64,000 nt of DNA, taken from the NCBI RefSeq assembly GCF_037782385.1, contig NZ_JBBEXD010000006.1, positions 124,001 to 188,000 on the forward strand, read 5' to 3'. Origin of the DNA: Ascidiimonas meishanensis. GTDB taxonomy: Bacteria > Bacteroidota > Bacteroidia > Flavobacteriales > Flavobacteriaceae. The notes below the pieces were generated by a model. It made no database searches, had not been told where the DNA came from, and saw only the letters and a program-made list of their open reading frames with translations. The position numbers and the translations under genes are program-made. Below are positions 1-8,489 of this stretch, piece after piece (the first letter of the stretch is position 1; each line of letters starts with the position of its first letter).

Positions 1-294
1 TTTATAGATGTTTTTAAAGAAAACATAACTGGTACACAATGGTTGGAAATTGCTGAAAAACTTAACATGAGTATTGGAGACCTTGTAGATAAAGAGCATG
101 GCGATTTTAAAAAAGAAAATGTATCCAATCAACTAAATCTGGAAACTAATGATTGGTTAAAAATTCTAGATAAACAACCACAACTATTACAATATTCAAT
201 TCTTATTAAAGGAGAAGAATTCATTTTAATCAATACTCCATCCGAAGTAGCTAATCATATAAGTCCTGATAGTGGTGGTATAGATATTCCCTAA
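1..294 (+). CDS. ArsC/Spx-like thioredoxin-fold protein, 3' end only
   Basis: The frame is open from base 1 to the TAA at 292-294, so this is the last 97 residues of a gene that starts outside the window. The segment with 'DWLKILDKQPQLLQYSILIKG' resembles the C-terminal region of ArsC/YffB-type small reductases, where a Leu-rich helix ('NP-x-LL-x-RP-I') precedes a short beta strand. The usual Arg-Pro that binds the oxyanion reads Tyr-Ser here (residues about 67-68 of the visible part), so arsenate reduction is doubtful and a general stress-related thioredoxin-fold role is as likely. The N-terminal active-site Cys lies outside the window. A strong hairpin follows 29 bases after the stop. Confidence 0.5.
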   Translation, partial: FIDVFKENITGTQWLEIAEKLNMSIGDLVDKEHGDFKKENVSNQLNLETNDWLKILDKQPQLLQYSILIKGEEFILINTPSEVANHISPDSGGIDIP

Positions 295-322
295 AACTAA
301 GAGTTGATGTTTTGAGCTATTA

Positions 323-356
323 AAAGCGGATAAATAATAACATATTTATCCGCTTT
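323..356. terminator. Bidirectional hairpin terminator
   Basis: A perfect 13-bp stem (323-335 with 344-356) closes an 8-base loop. It lies between the end of the ArsC-like gene and the convergent lipoprotein gene on the minus strand. The A/T-rich outer ends of the stem give a short U tract in either direction, so it can serve both genes. Confidence 0.75.
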
Positions 357-401
357 ATCGATTAGCAATACTGCTAACCACCTAACAACTTCTACTGATT
401 T

Positions 402-566
402 TTAATCCACTTCGTCTTCAACATCTTCTACTGCATCTTCCACTTTATCACCTACTTCTTCTACACCATCTTCAATTTTTTCACTAGTAGACTTATCTTC
501 CCGACATCCTGTAAAAGCTATTGCCATAATTAGCACAAGTGAAATAATGTATATAATTCTTTTCAT
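402..566 (-). CDS. Small acidic lipoprotein
   Basis: This is a 54-residue protein beginning MKRIIYIISLVLIMAIAFTGC. It has a signal peptide with a type II lipobox (A-F-T-G-C, Cys21), so the mature protein should be a lipid-anchored peptide of about 34 residues. The mature part is highly acidic, with degenerate repeats of the type V-E-[DE]-[AV]-x-[DE], and contains almost no hydrophobic residues apart from regularly spaced Val. That pattern suggests an extended or amphipathic-helical periplasmic tail. Similar tiny Glu/Asp/Val-rich lipoproteins are common near DUF1328 and YtxH genes in Bacteroidota. I do not know a defined function. The start is the only ATG that gives a complete signal peptide. 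Confidence 0.75.
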   Translation of the reverse strand: MKRIIYIISLVLIMAIAFTGCREDKSTSEKIEDGVEEVGDKVEDAVEDVEDEVD

Positions 567-600
567 AATATGTTGATTTTTGGTTAATTAAGAGTGTCTT

Positions 601-765
601 TTATTTAGTTCTAAATTTCTTAGAAAAGAGAGATAATAAAAAGAGGAAAATAAAAATAAAAAACAAAATTTTTGCAATACTAGCTGCTCCCGCCGCAATA
701 CCACCAAATCCAAAAAGCGCAGCAACAATAGCAAGAATAATAAATGTAATGGTCCAACGTAACAT
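601..765 (-). CDS. DUF1328 (YtjA-type) small membrane protein
   Basis: A 54-residue protein (MLRWTITFIILAIVAALFGF...). It has two hydrophobic helices: residues about 3-29, containing the family's Gly/Ala-rich 'FGFGGIAAGAA' turn, and residues about 31-46, followed by a basic tail. Length, the MLRWT start and the Gly/Ala turn match the DUF1328/YtjA family of inner-membrane proteins, which are often stress-induced and have no known biochemical role. It lies 34 bases upstream, on the same strand, of the small lipoprotein gene, so the two may be co-transcribed. Confidence 0.9.
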   Translation of the reverse strand: MLRWTITFIILAIVAALFGFGGIAAGAASIAKILFFIFIFLFLLSLFSKKFRTK

Positions 766-962
766 AATTTTTTAATTTTTATTACTATTTAATTCCGTTC
801 AAATATCCCTTTAACAGAGCTGATTCATTAACCATATCAATTTTATTCTTTACTCATATGCCATATTTAAATCATAGGGTAGTTTTTTTAAAACAGCTAC
901 TATCAAAATTGCTTAGGAATTTTATAAGTTTTACCTTAGTTACATTAAAATGTAATTAAGCT

Positions 963-2006
963 TTGGCGGAAGAAATAGAACTTAATGATGACAGTGTTGA
1001 AAATTATATAGCCAGCCTTGCCATATCTTTAAAAACTGATTATCAGACTGAAAATAATATTTACAGAATACAAATACCAGCAGCACATGGTTCAGGATAT
1101 ATTTCTGGTGTACAATTCGATAATGGTTTAGCGGTTATTGATCATGATTTTTTACTCAAAAAAGAATGGGTTTTACCCGTAAAGTCTGCTTTATCGCATC
1201 CATTAAAACTTATGTTCAATAGGGAGCATTCTTTTTATCATAAGTTTGAAAAGGAAGATGAGTTTTCGGAAATAAAACATTTGGAAAACGCAATAATTGC
1301 CAGCACCCCTGAAAATAACCATGTATTGCGTATTCCTGCAGAACATCCTATTTGTTTTTTTTCAATAGAAATTAATCGGAAGCTTTTTGAGTCTAAAGTC
1401 ATTTCGTTCTTACCAGAAATGAATAAAAAATTGAGAGGAATGTTTAGAGATGTAAATGGTGTTAAGACTCTTAAACATACATCTTATTACAGTCTTGAAA
1501 TTGCTAAGTTTATTAAGGAGTTTACGGAGTGTGAATTAGATCATTTTATGAAAGCGGTATATCAGGAAGGCAAAGCTTATGAGATTATTTCACATCAGTT
1601 TAAGCAATTTCTAGATGATCAGAACAATCCTGATAGGCGGAAAATCTTAAGACAGGTTACCATTAGGAGCATAGAAGATGCCGTAGAAATAATTCAAGAA
1701 GAAATTGAAAGTATGGAGAGTATAGCCAAGCTGGCTAAAAGAGTTGGTATAAATCAGAATACACTACAAAACGGGTTTAAACAACTTTATAAAACATCTG
1801 TAAACGAATATATTCGTAATTACAGAATTGAAAAAGCGAAGGAACTCTTAGAAAACTCTACACTAAACATTACCCAGATTACCTATAAGATTGGTATTAA
1901 TTCAAGAAGTTATTTTTCTAAACTGTTTAAGGAAAAGTATGGTATTTCACCAAAAACGTATCTGGAACAAAGTAGAGGAAATAAAACTTCCAATCAGTCT
2001 GCGTAG
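963..2006 (+). CDS. AraC-family transcriptional regulator (paralog 1)
   Basis: A 347-residue predicted DNA-binding regulator. The C-terminal 90 residues (about 245-335) form the double helix-turn-helix AraC domain, with 'SIAKLAKRVGINQNTLQNGF' as the first HTH and the diagnostic G-I-N-S-R-S-Y-F-S-K-x-F-K-x-x-Y-G-x-S-P signature. The N-terminal part, about 220 residues, is a divergent sensor or dimerisation region shared with the genes at 2169, 4155 and 11043. The start is a TTG at 963: an in-frame TAA ends at 959 and the first internal ATG is about 83 codons in. The codon context MAEEIELNDD resembles the paralogs' N-termini. The ligand and target are unknown. Confidence 0.85.
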   Translation: MAEEIELNDDSVENYIASLAISLKTDYQTENNIYRIQIPAAHGSGYISGVQFDNGLAVIDHDFLLKKEWVLPVKSALSHPLKLMFNREHSFYHKFEKEDEFSEIKHLENAIIASTPENNHVLRIPAEHPICFFSIEINRKLFESKVISFLPEMNKKLRGMFRDVNGVKTLKHTSYYSLEIAKFIKEFTECELDHFMKAVYQEGKAYEIISHQFKQFLDDQNNPDRRKILRQVTIRSIEDAVEIIQEEIESMESIAKLAKRVGINQNTLQNGFKQLYKTSVNEYIRNYRIEKAKELLENSTLNITQITYKIGINSRSYFSKLFKEKYGISPKTYLEQSRGNKTSNQSA

Positions 2007-2038
2007 ACTTTTACTGAAATAAAATAAAATTGGTAAAT

Positions 2039-2067
2039 AATTGATAAAGAACATTTATTTATCAATT
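2039..2067 (+). terminator. Weak hairpin after the first AraC gene
   Basis: A 10-bp A/T-rich stem (2039-2048 with 2058-2067) with a 9-base loop lies 33 bases after the stop of the regulator at 963. No clear U tract follows, so it may be an inefficient terminator or only a 3'-end stabiliser. Confidence 0.35.
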
Positions 2068-2168
2068 AGATCAAAATTGTTAAACAAAATTTCAAAATTG
2101 TTAATCATTTTTTTTGCTTTCTAATTTCTTTGTAACATCTCAAAACGTAAATGTTATTTGTTATTTGC

Positions 2169-3179
2169 ATGAAGGAAATTGAAATTAAGGATTCTGGTAA
2201 TTCTAATTTATTGAAAGAGCTAAATGGATATTTCAATGGGTCATTAACTGATCAATTGGGGGAACAGGTTTTAAATTTTAAAAATAATTATGGTAAAGGG
2301 GTTGTAAGAAGTATATCTTTTGATTGGGGTGTACAACTTATTGATTATGATGTCTGTTTTAAAGAAGATGTAAGATTAACCTCTGTAACAGGGAATCAAA
2401 CTCCAGTGGAGTTTATATTTATTTCTGAGGGTAGCATTAAGTTTTCTAATGATGCAGAGCGTATGTTAGACCTTAACCGCTATCAAAATATTATTATCTC
2501 TAATAAGAGAAAAACAAAGAATATTTTGGTTTTTCCCGGTGGAAAAGAAGTCAAAATAAATTTTATTCAAATAAACAAAGCTGCTTATGTGAAAAAAAAG
2601 CATTACAATCTTAATTATTTGAATGAAGTATTACATTCTGTATTTGAATCTACGTCAAATAGATCCACATTTAAACATTTTGGCAATTATAATCTTAAAA
2701 TTGCAGACGAGGTTAAGTTACTCAATGATGCCCCTAAGGAGGGAATTGTAAGAGCGCTTTCAATTGAAGGAAGAATAAACCTTATTCTTGCAATGCAATT
2801 AATGGAGCACCATAATTTTGAGAATCGGGAGACGTTACCTGAATCGATTTCTAAAGGTGATATTAAAAAAATTCATAAGTTATCTGAATATATTTTTGAT
2901 AATATTTCTGAACATATTACCATAGCTATTTTAGCTACCGAAGCTGGAATAAGTCCTAAAAAGCTTCAGGCGGGGTTTAAAGTATTATATGGAAAATCTG
3001 TAAACGAATATATACGGCAATTGAAATTAGAAATTGCGAGAGATTATCTCCAAAAAGGAGAAATGTCTATATCAGAAATTGTATATAATATAGGGTTTAA
3101 AAGCAGGAGTTATTTTTCTAAAATATTTTTTGATCAGTATGGTATGTTACCTACAGTTTACAAGAAAATGGTAAAGTAA
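2169..3179 (+). CDS. AraC-family transcriptional regulator (paralog 2)
   Basis: Predicted AraC-type regulator of 336 residues from the ATG at 2169. An in-frame ATG at 2151 would add six residues, but MKEIEI at 2169 matches MKEIKI at the start of the paralog at 11043, so I prefer 2169. The sensor half (residues about 1-235) includes the segment 'SFDWGVQLIDYDV', nearly identical to the same segment of the 11043 gene. The C-terminal AraC domain carries the two HTH units and ends with G-F-K-S-R-S-Y-F-S-K-I-F. It follows paralog 1 on the same strand after a weak hairpin and converges with the SRAP-like gene, leaving only 6 bases between the two stops. Confidence 0.85.
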   Translation: MKEIEIKDSGNSNLLKELNGYFNGSLTDQLGEQVLNFKNNYGKGVVRSISFDWGVQLIDYDVCFKEDVRLTSVTGNQTPVEFIFISEGSIKFSNDAERMLDLNRYQNIIISNKRKTKNILVFPGGKEVKINFIQINKAAYVKKKHYNLNYLNEVLHSVFESTSNRSTFKHFGNYNLKIADEVKLLNDAPKEGIVRALSIEGRINLILAMQLMEHHNFENRETLPESISKGDIKKIHKLSEYIFDNISEHITIAILATEAGISPKKLQAGFKVLYGKSVNEYIRQLKLEIARDYLQKGEMSISEIVYNIGFKSRSYFSKIFFDQYGMLPTVYKKMVK

Positions 3180-3185
3180 ATACTC

Positions 3186-3896
3186 CTATGTTCTTTTTGG
3201 AATATGGTCATAGAAAACGGGCTCTAACATAGAATCATAAGAAATATTATTTTTAAAAAACTCTTTAGCTATTGGGTGCGCTTTGAATGTTAAGGGAGGC
3301 AAATAGTCTATCCACTTTTTAATATTCATATCTGTTTTTGATGGGGATAGCCACTCTTTACTTAAATTTTTAGGAATATAAACAGGCATACTATCACTTA
3401 GGTGTTGTATTTTTTTAATTTGATTATTTGCGGGGCTAGTGAGCAATGAACAGGTAATAAAACCATCTTCTAATTTATTATAAATACCTGCTAAAAGAAA
3501 AGGTTCATTTTGAGGTAAATATACATAATAGGGATAAATAACGCCATTTTGAATATAATTGGTAAAGAAGCCAGTAACCATGATTAGGCATCTTCGTCTT
3601 AATAATGCTTCATACCACCATTTTTGACTAGAAATGTCATTAACATTAACATTAAGTGTATTGGTGATTTCTTGAAAAAAACGCCAATCGTCTTCATATT
3701 TTTCCGGAAGAATGCCCCAGATGGCTGGTTTAGCTACGTATGGAGTATTTTGTGTTATAACCGTTAATAATTCTTCATTCATTCCGTTTATGACATACGA
3801 TTTGGTATAGAGTCTTGGAAATCGAAATTTCACTTCAAAGTTAGACTCTAGTTGGGTACGTTCTGCAATGTTTGAGAGTTTATAGTACATAAACAA
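3186..3896 (-). CDS. Divergent SRAP/HMCES-family (YedK-like) protein lacking active-site residues
   Basis: A 236-residue protein with the overall SRAP fold order: an N-terminal strand, 'WGILPE' at 60-65, 'RRCLIMVTGFF' at 101-111, 'YPYYVYLPQNEPFLLAGIY' at 121-139 and 'SMPVYIPK' near 169-176. SRAP proteins covalently cap abasic sites in single-stranded DNA through Cys2, aided by Asn in 'NAR', Glu in 'GFxEW' and a His near 'RMPVIL'. Here residue 2 is Phe, the Glu position is Thr112, and the His position is Gln164 with a His next to it at 165. The protein therefore keeps the family scaffold but should not form the Cys crosslink. It could be a non-catalytic DNA-binding paralog. It reads towards the AraC gene at 2169. 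Confidence 0.75.
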   Translation of the reverse strand: MFMYYKLSNIAERTQLESNFEVKFRFPRLYTKSYVINGMNEELLTVITQNTPYVAKPAIWGILPEKYEDDWRFFQEITNTLNVNVNDISSQKWWYEALLRRRCLIMVTGFFTNYIQNGVIYPYYVYLPQNEPFLLAGIYNKLEDGFITCSLLTSPANNQIKKIQHLSDSMPVYIPKNLSKEWLSPSKTDMNIKKWIDYLPPLTFKAHPIAKEFFKNNISYDSMLEPVFYDHIPKRT

Positions 3897-4154
3897 TTAT
3901 TACCCTTGCAAGTAACAAAATATAAGTAATGATGATTACCCCATATCCATCAATTAGTAGCGCAAATGCTTGTGAAAATCTAAAGATTAATTTATGAGCA
4001 AATATTTTATAATTTATTGATATTTAAATATTTGTATGTATTGTTTAACTTTTTTGGGTAATATTTTAGTTTTATCCGTAAAACAGTAAACAAAAACTTG
4101 ATAATGTTAATGGGCTGATATCCTTTGAAGTAGTTTTATCAAATAATTATTAAA

Positions 4155-5201
4155 ATGAAGTTAATCAAAAAGGTTAATAATATGAATGATAGATTGATAA
4201 ATGAAGAGTTAGGCAAGATAAGCAATCACTTAGCAGGAGATATTACAGAGTTAAATGGGATATTACAATGGTCTCCGTCTCCTTCTAAAGGAACTGGCAA
4301 TATTAAATATGCAACACTGGAAAATGGGATAGATGCATTTGAAATGAGCTTGAAAATGTTTGAAAAGACCAATTTTTTATTTCGTTCTTTCCAAAAAGAA
4401 ACAGTTCTCTTTGTCTATTGTTTGAAAGGAAAGTGTTTTCATTCCTTTTCAGAAGAACAAGAGGAAGTTCAATTGGAAGAGTACCAAACGGCTGTGATAC
4501 TACAAAATAGGGACATAGAAAGTAACCTTATAATTCAGGCACAATCTGAAGTAATTTTAAGTGTAATAAGAATTGATAAGGCGTTATATTTTGAAAGGTT
4601 TAAAAATTCTCCGGATTCTGAAAATTTAAAAGTTTTAACGGATTTATTTGAAAAAAAAGAGATGCACTTGCATTTGGGAATGTCTAATCTAGAGATAGGA
4701 GAACAGGTTAAACTTTTAGAAAAAATAAAACATAAAACAAGTATGTCTTTATTATTGAGGTTTGGAGGTCTTTGTCAATTAATTCTAGCAAATCAAATAG
4801 ATCAGTTTGTACAGGAAATACAGCAAAAATATAAACCAACTGGATTGACTAATAATGAGTTATCCAGATTAGAGAAGTTGAACGAGCACATCTTAAATCA
4901 TCCAGAGTTACCGCATAGCCTAAGAAGCCTTTCACTATATTCTGGTTTATCTCCAATAAAACTTCAAGAAGGGTTTAAATTTCTACATGGAAGAACGGTT
5001 ACAGATTGCATAAGAAATATGAGGCTGGAAAAAGCGGAGATGCTTATAAGAACAACTGATTTGAATATATCAGAAATTGTATATACAATAGGACTTACAA
5101 GCAGAAGTTACTTTTGCAAATGTTTCAAAGAAAAATACAAATTTAGTCCCAAACAATACAAAACAAGAATAAAGCAAAACAAAGAATTAAATTTATCTTA
5201 G
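4155..5201 (+). CDS. AraC-family transcriptional regulator (paralog 3)
   Basis: A 348-residue regulator. The sensor region (about 1-240) is the most divergent of the four paralogs. The C-terminal AraC domain (about 250-338) is clear, with 'SLYSGLSPIKLQEGFKFLHG' for the first HTH and G-L-T-S-R-S-Y-F-C-K-C-F-K in the second. The start at 4155 (MKLIKKVNN) has an A-rich upstream region; an ATG at 4182 (MNDRLINEEL) is an alternative that lines up better with the other paralogs. A long bidirectional hairpin follows the stop. The upstream 258-base gap is shared with the divergent SRAP-like gene and should contain both promoters, which I cannot pinpoint. Confidence 0.85.
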   Translation: MKLIKKVNNMNDRLINEELGKISNHLAGDITELNGILQWSPSPSKGTGNIKYATLENGIDAFEMSLKMFEKTNFLFRSFQKETVLFVYCLKGKCFHSFSEEQEEVQLEEYQTAVILQNRDIESNLIIQAQSEVILSVIRIDKALYFERFKNSPDSENLKVLTDLFEKKEMHLHLGMSNLEIGEQVKLLEKIKHKTSMSLLLRFGGLCQLILANQIDQFVQEIQQKYKPTGLTNNELSRLEKLNEHILNHPELPHSLRSLSLYSGLSPIKLQEGFKFLHGRTVTDCIRNMRLEKAEMLIRTTDLNISEIVYTIGLTSRSYFCKCFKEKYKFSPKQYKTRIKQNKELNLS

Positions 5202-5212
5202 TTTTCAACAAA

Positions 5213-5245
5213 AAAACAGATTAAAACTAAGTTTTGATCTGTTTT
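5213..5245. terminator. Bidirectional terminator hairpin
   Basis: A 15-bp stem (5213-5227 with 5231-5245, containing one G-T pair) around a 3-base loop, with A runs on the left and T runs on the right. It separates two converging genes, the AraC regulator ending at 5201 and the PA2169-family gene ending at 5289. Confidence 0.75.
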
Positions 5246-5288
5246 AGAAAAATTGAAATTTTAAGTTTAATAGAAGGGTTTCTCGAGA

Positions 5289-5738
5289 CTATCTTAAATC
5301 TTCTAATCTTTTTATAGTATTTAGTCCCTTCTGGATACGTAATTTTTGGGCGGAAAGAATCGCTTTAGTACTCGATGGAAGAGAGGTTTCTGCTAAAACT
5401 TCATCATATTCTTCAATAGCGGCTTTTTCACCTCTGATGGCTTCCTCTAACATAGATTCTTCTGTTTCTAAAGAAAGGAATGCTTTGATATCCATCCAGG
5501 TTCTATGTGCATCACCTGTAATACTGCCACCTTTATCTATTTCACCTCCAAATGATTTAATTTCTTGTTTAAGTTCATGCCCAAAATCATAACGCTGTTG
5601 AGCTTTCTTTTCAAAGTAGTCTATAAGCCCTGCGTGTTTTACATTTTTTGCCGCTTTTTGAAAGCCTTTTTCTGCATCGTATGTTTTTTCAAGTAAATCA
5701 TTTAATTTACCGGATACTTTTTCTGTGTAAGTTTCCAT
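5289..5738 (-). CDS. PA2169-family (DUF2383) four-helix-bundle protein
   Basis: A 149-residue all-helical protein, METYTEKVSGKLNDLLEKTY..., matching the DUF2383/PA2169 ferritin-like family in length and helix pattern. The helices are about residues 3-28, 36-64, 80-113 and 118-146. Acidic and His residues typical of the ferritin-like fold are present (for example Glu98, Glu103 and Glu109 in 'EEAIRGEKAAIEEYDE'), but metal binding is not established for the family. These proteins are usually general-stress or envelope-stress induced. It is followed upstream on the same strand by a small membrane protein gene, which may be co-regulated. Confidence 0.85.
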   Translation of the reverse strand: METYTEKVSGKLNDLLEKTYDAEKGFQKAAKNVKHAGLIDYFEKKAQQRYDFGHELKQEIKSFGGEIDKGGSITGDAHRTWMDIKAFLSLETEESMLEEAIRGEKAAIEEYDEVLAETSLPSSTKAILSAQKLRIQKGLNTIKRLEDLR

Positions 5739-5776
5739 TTTTTAAGTGTTTAGATTATTAAAAAGACACAATGTTT

Positions 5777-5962
5777 TTACCATCTTTCGTTACGAGGGTC
5801 ATAATGTGGTATTTCAAAATCATAATCAACTTCCATAGGTGTATTAGATTTTTTGTACTTTATAGTATTAAATTTTTGAGTTCTTATAATACCAATAATG
5901 GTAATTGTTGAAACTGCCCCTGCAAAGCCAACAGCCACTCCGAGAAAGAATTCCGTATACAT
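5777..5962 (-). CDS. Small single-pass membrane protein of unknown function
   Basis: A 61-residue protein from the ATG at 5962 (MYTEFFLGVAVGFAG...). An upstream in-frame ATG at 5995 would add 11 mostly basic residues, but the purine-rich stretch just before 5962 and the start of the hydrophobic helix favour the shorter form. Residues about 4-26 form one Gly/Ala-rich transmembrane helix, reminiscent of YtxH-type N-termini. The C-terminal tail is charged and ends with an 'HYDPRNERW' motif. It lies 38 bases upstream of the PA2169-family gene and points the same way. I do not recognise a defined family. Confidence 0.6.
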   Translation of the reverse strand: MYTEFFLGVAVGFAGAVSTITIIGIIRTQKFNTIKYKKSNTPMEVDYDFEIPHYDPRNERW

Positions 5963-6192
5963 TTTCTTTTTTTGTAAATTTATTTTACATCGCACATATT
6001 TAAGTGCTTGATCAAGGCAATACTGATCTCATTTACAAAAAACTAGTCTGAACAATTGGATTAAGGCAAAAACACTCATTATACAGCACAATTTAAATGA
6101 AATTCAAAGTTAATTTGTATTCATAAAAAGAAGTGAAATTAGTTATCGTATGATTTTAGAAAAATTTTAAATGATCTTAAAAGTAAAATGTG

Positions 6193-6405
6193 ATGATAAG
6201 GGAAGGTACAAAAGTAAGTTGGAAATGGGGGCAAGGAGAGGCCTCGGGGACAGTAAAGGAGACGTATACCACAAAAATAACTAAAGTTATAAAAGGTACG
6301 GAGGTAACGAGAAATGGTGAAAATGGTAATAAGGCACTTTACATTGAGCAGGAAGATGGAGATTATGTCTTAAAAAGTGAGACAGAAGTTTCTGCAGTAA
6401 AATAA
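6193..6405 (+). CDS. HVA1-type (DUF2945) Tudor-like small protein
   Basis: A 70-residue protein from the ATG at 6193; the GTG just before it at 6190 would add one residue. The pattern M-I-R-E-G-T-K-V-S-W-K-W-G-x-G-x-A-x-G-T-V, 'IKGTEVTRNG' and 'IEQEDGDYVLKSETEV' is the signature of the DUF2945/HVA1 family, predicted to fold as a small SH3- or Tudor-like barrel. The molecular function is unknown. It stands alone and is followed 3 bases after its stop by a strong hairpin. Confidence 0.9.
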   Translation: MIREGTKVSWKWGQGEASGTVKETYTTKITKVIKGTEVTRNGENGNKALYIEQEDGDYVLKSETEVSAVK

Positions 6406-6408
6406 GAT

Positions 6409-6437
6409 ATAGCTGTTGCAAATACTGCAACAGCTAT
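6409..6437. terminator. Bidirectional terminator hairpin
   Basis: A perfect 12-bp stem (6409-6420 with 6426-6437) with a 5-base loop, immediately after the HVA1-type gene and before the convergent MscS gene. A T-rich stretch follows on the plus strand. Confidence 0.75.
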
Positions 6438-6468
6438 CATCTATTTTATATCTCATTTATAAGTACCA

Positions 6469-7347
6469 TTAGGATTTATTTGAAACCGTTACACTATCTG
6501 GAAAATCTAAAGTTCTGATTGGGAACGGAATATTGATGCTATTCTTATCAAAGGCTTCCTTAATGAGAATAATTGCTTTGCTCCTAGCTTTTAAAACTTC
6601 AAGTCCAGAGGTAGAATTAATCCAAAATCTCAGTTGAAAATTAATCGAACTATCTCCAAATTCTTGAAACAAAAAAATCACATCTTTCTTGTCTTCAACT
6701 GCCTCAAAATTTTGGGTAATAGTTTCTATAGCTAGTTTTTGAACAAATCTTAAATCACTTTCATAGCCTACACCACATTCTAACATCACTCGAGACTGTG
6801 CGGTAGTAGAAAAGTTTTTAATTGGGTTTTCTACCACCATTTTGTTGGGTATATAAACCATGTTATTATCTGCTTGCCTAACTGTTAAGGCTCTTAAACC
6901 AATATCAGTCACTTCACCTGCATATCCATTAGATTCAATCCAATCTCCAAATTTAAGATGTTTTATATAAGAAAGAATTATTCCAGAATAGGTGTTGGCA
7001 AGTGCTCCTTGCAAAGCCAGACCAACAGCGAGACCCGCAACTCCTGCTCCCGCTAGAATGGTATTTAATGCCTTGTTGAGATTAAGAACTCCAAGTATAA
7101 GAAAAATACCCAATAATATAACGGTTACTGAAATAAGTTTAGAAATTAGGTTCTTCATTGATTTTTGTAAAGCACTTCTTTCCAATATTTTCATGGCAAG
7201 TTTGCTAATGTATTTTGAAGCAACTATTGAAATTGTGAAAACAACCAACGCAATAATAATATTTGGAAGATTAATTATTAGAGCATCCATCCATGAACTC
7301 AATTTTTCAAGCATTTTATTCCATGCTTCCAGTAATTTTAGATTCAT
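6469..7347 (-). CDS. Small-conductance mechanosensitive channel, MscS family
   Basis: A 292-residue inner-membrane channel that releases solutes on hypo-osmotic shock. Three membrane helices are visible: about 23-43, 68-88, and the pore-lining Gly/Ala-rich helix about 93-125 ('GAGVAGLAVGLALQGALANT'). After the pore comes the beta-domain motif 'LKFGDWIESNGYAGEVTDIGLR' and 'VYIPNKMV', both hallmarks of MscS. Its length matches the short E. coli-type MscS. It is transcribed leftward, possibly together with the topoisomerase gene upstream, 47 bases away. Confidence 0.95.
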   Translation of the reverse strand: MNLKLLEAWNKMLEKLSSWMDALIINLPNIIIALVVFTISIVASKYISKLAMKILERSALQKSMKNLISKLISVTVILLGIFLILGVLNLNKALNTILAGAGVAGLAVGLALQGALANTYSGIILSYIKHLKFGDWIESNGYAGEVTDIGLRALTVRQADNNMVYIPNKMVVENPIKNFSTTAQSRVMLECGVGYESDLRFVQKLAIETITQNFEAVEDKKDVIFLFQEFGDSSINFQLRFWINSTSGLEVLKARSKAIILIKEAFDKNSINIPFPIRTLDFPDSVTVSNKS

Positions 7348-7394
7348 ATTTTTATTAATTTAATAGAGTTAATATATTAGTAGTTTGTACGATT

Positions 7395-8489
7395 TTATAA
7401 ATTTTTTAAACTTTTAGGTTTGTATGTCCTAATAATTTGGTGTACTAATTTTTCAGAGGGAGAAAAATTTGCACTAACAGAATCAATGAATTTTAGTTTT
7501 TTAAAAGAATCTTTTAGAAGACCACTTTCGTAATGGCTAATTAACAAGGGATGAACATAATATTTTCTACACACATTTCTTGTATTACCAAGCTCTTTGG
7601 CTACTGCGTCAAGGCCTTTAAGGATATTTTTGTGAATCTGAGTAGAGTCTTCTGAGGGATCAAAATCCATTAATGTGTCAAAGAAAATAACCGATGCAGA
7701 CCAGGTTCTGAAGTCTTTAGCGGTAAATATACAAGCACTTATCTCGTGCAAATAGGCATTTACTTCACTACTGTCTACTGTATTTTTTTTGCCATTTTCA
7801 TCATAATATTGAAAAAGTTCCCAACCAGGAAGCTCTTCACATCTACATACTAACTTAATTAGTTTTTTATTACGTAAGGTAATTTTGTGTTCTTTACCTT
7901 TTTTTCCTTTAAATTCAAATTCTAATTTATCCTTATAAATATTTAGATGTTTGCTACGAAGTGTTGAAAGGCCATATGTCTTATTGCGTTTGGCATACTG
8001 CTCGTTACCGATGCGAATATGAGTTTCTTCCATTAGTTTAATAATTAGAGCGAGTACTTTTCTTTTAGGCCATCCTTCAAGTTGTAAATCTTTTTCAACA
8101 GTTTCTCTAATTTTAGGAAGTTTATCACCAAATATCCCCATTTTGTAAAATTTAGTCTGGTTTCTTACTTTCTTCCAAAATGAATGATAACGGTATTGTT
8201 TTCTGTTTTTCAAATCTTTTCCAGTAGCTTGTAAATGACCATTATGAATAGAGGCAATTTTAACATGTTTCCAAGCTGGTGGGATCACTAATTTTTCTAT
8301 TCGTTCAAGATCTTCCAGATTTGTATAGGGTTTTCCTTTAAGAATGTATTTAAATCCCTCTTTTTCTTTTAGTCTTGTTATCGCAAGAAGATCATTGTTA
8401 ACATATACCAAATTCAATTTTTCAATAACAACCTCTGGAGTTTTAAGCATTTTTTCTATAAAATCTTCTGAGATTTGGATATGAGACAT
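7395..8489 (-). CDS. DNA topoisomerase IB (poxvirus/bacterial type)
   Basis: A 364-residue type IB topoisomerase, which relaxes supercoils through a 3'-phosphotyrosyl intermediate. Diagnostic blocks are 'LVIPPAWKHVKIA' (67-79), 'GRDLK-like' Gly90-Lys91-Asp92, 'RIGNEQYAKRNKTYGLSTLR' (159-178), the Lys-rich 'FKGKKGKEH' loop (193-201), 'FTAKDFRTW' (255-263) and the C-terminal 'CRKYYVHP' (307-314), which carries the catalytic Tyr region. All expected Arg and Lys positions are present and the length is normal, so it should be active. It is divergent from the DUF2254 gene across a 561-base gap. Confidence 0.93.
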   Translation of the reverse strand: MSHIQISEDFIEKMLKTPEVVIEKLNLVYVNNDLLAITRLKEKEGFKYILKGKPYTNLEDLERIEKLVIPPAWKHVKIASIHNGHLQATGKDLKNRKQYRYHSFWKKVRNQTKFYKMGIFGDKLPKIRETVEKDLQLEGWPKRKVLALIIKLMEETHIRIGNEQYAKRNKTYGLSTLRSKHLNIYKDKLEFEFKGKKGKEHKITLRNKKLIKLVCRCEELPGWELFQYYDENGKKNTVDSSEVNAYLHEISACIFTAKDFRTWSASVIFFDTLMDFDPSEDSTQIHKNILKGLDAVAKELGNTRNVCRKYYVHPLLISHYESGLLKDSFKKLKFIDSVSANFSPSEKLVHQIIRTYKPKSLKNL

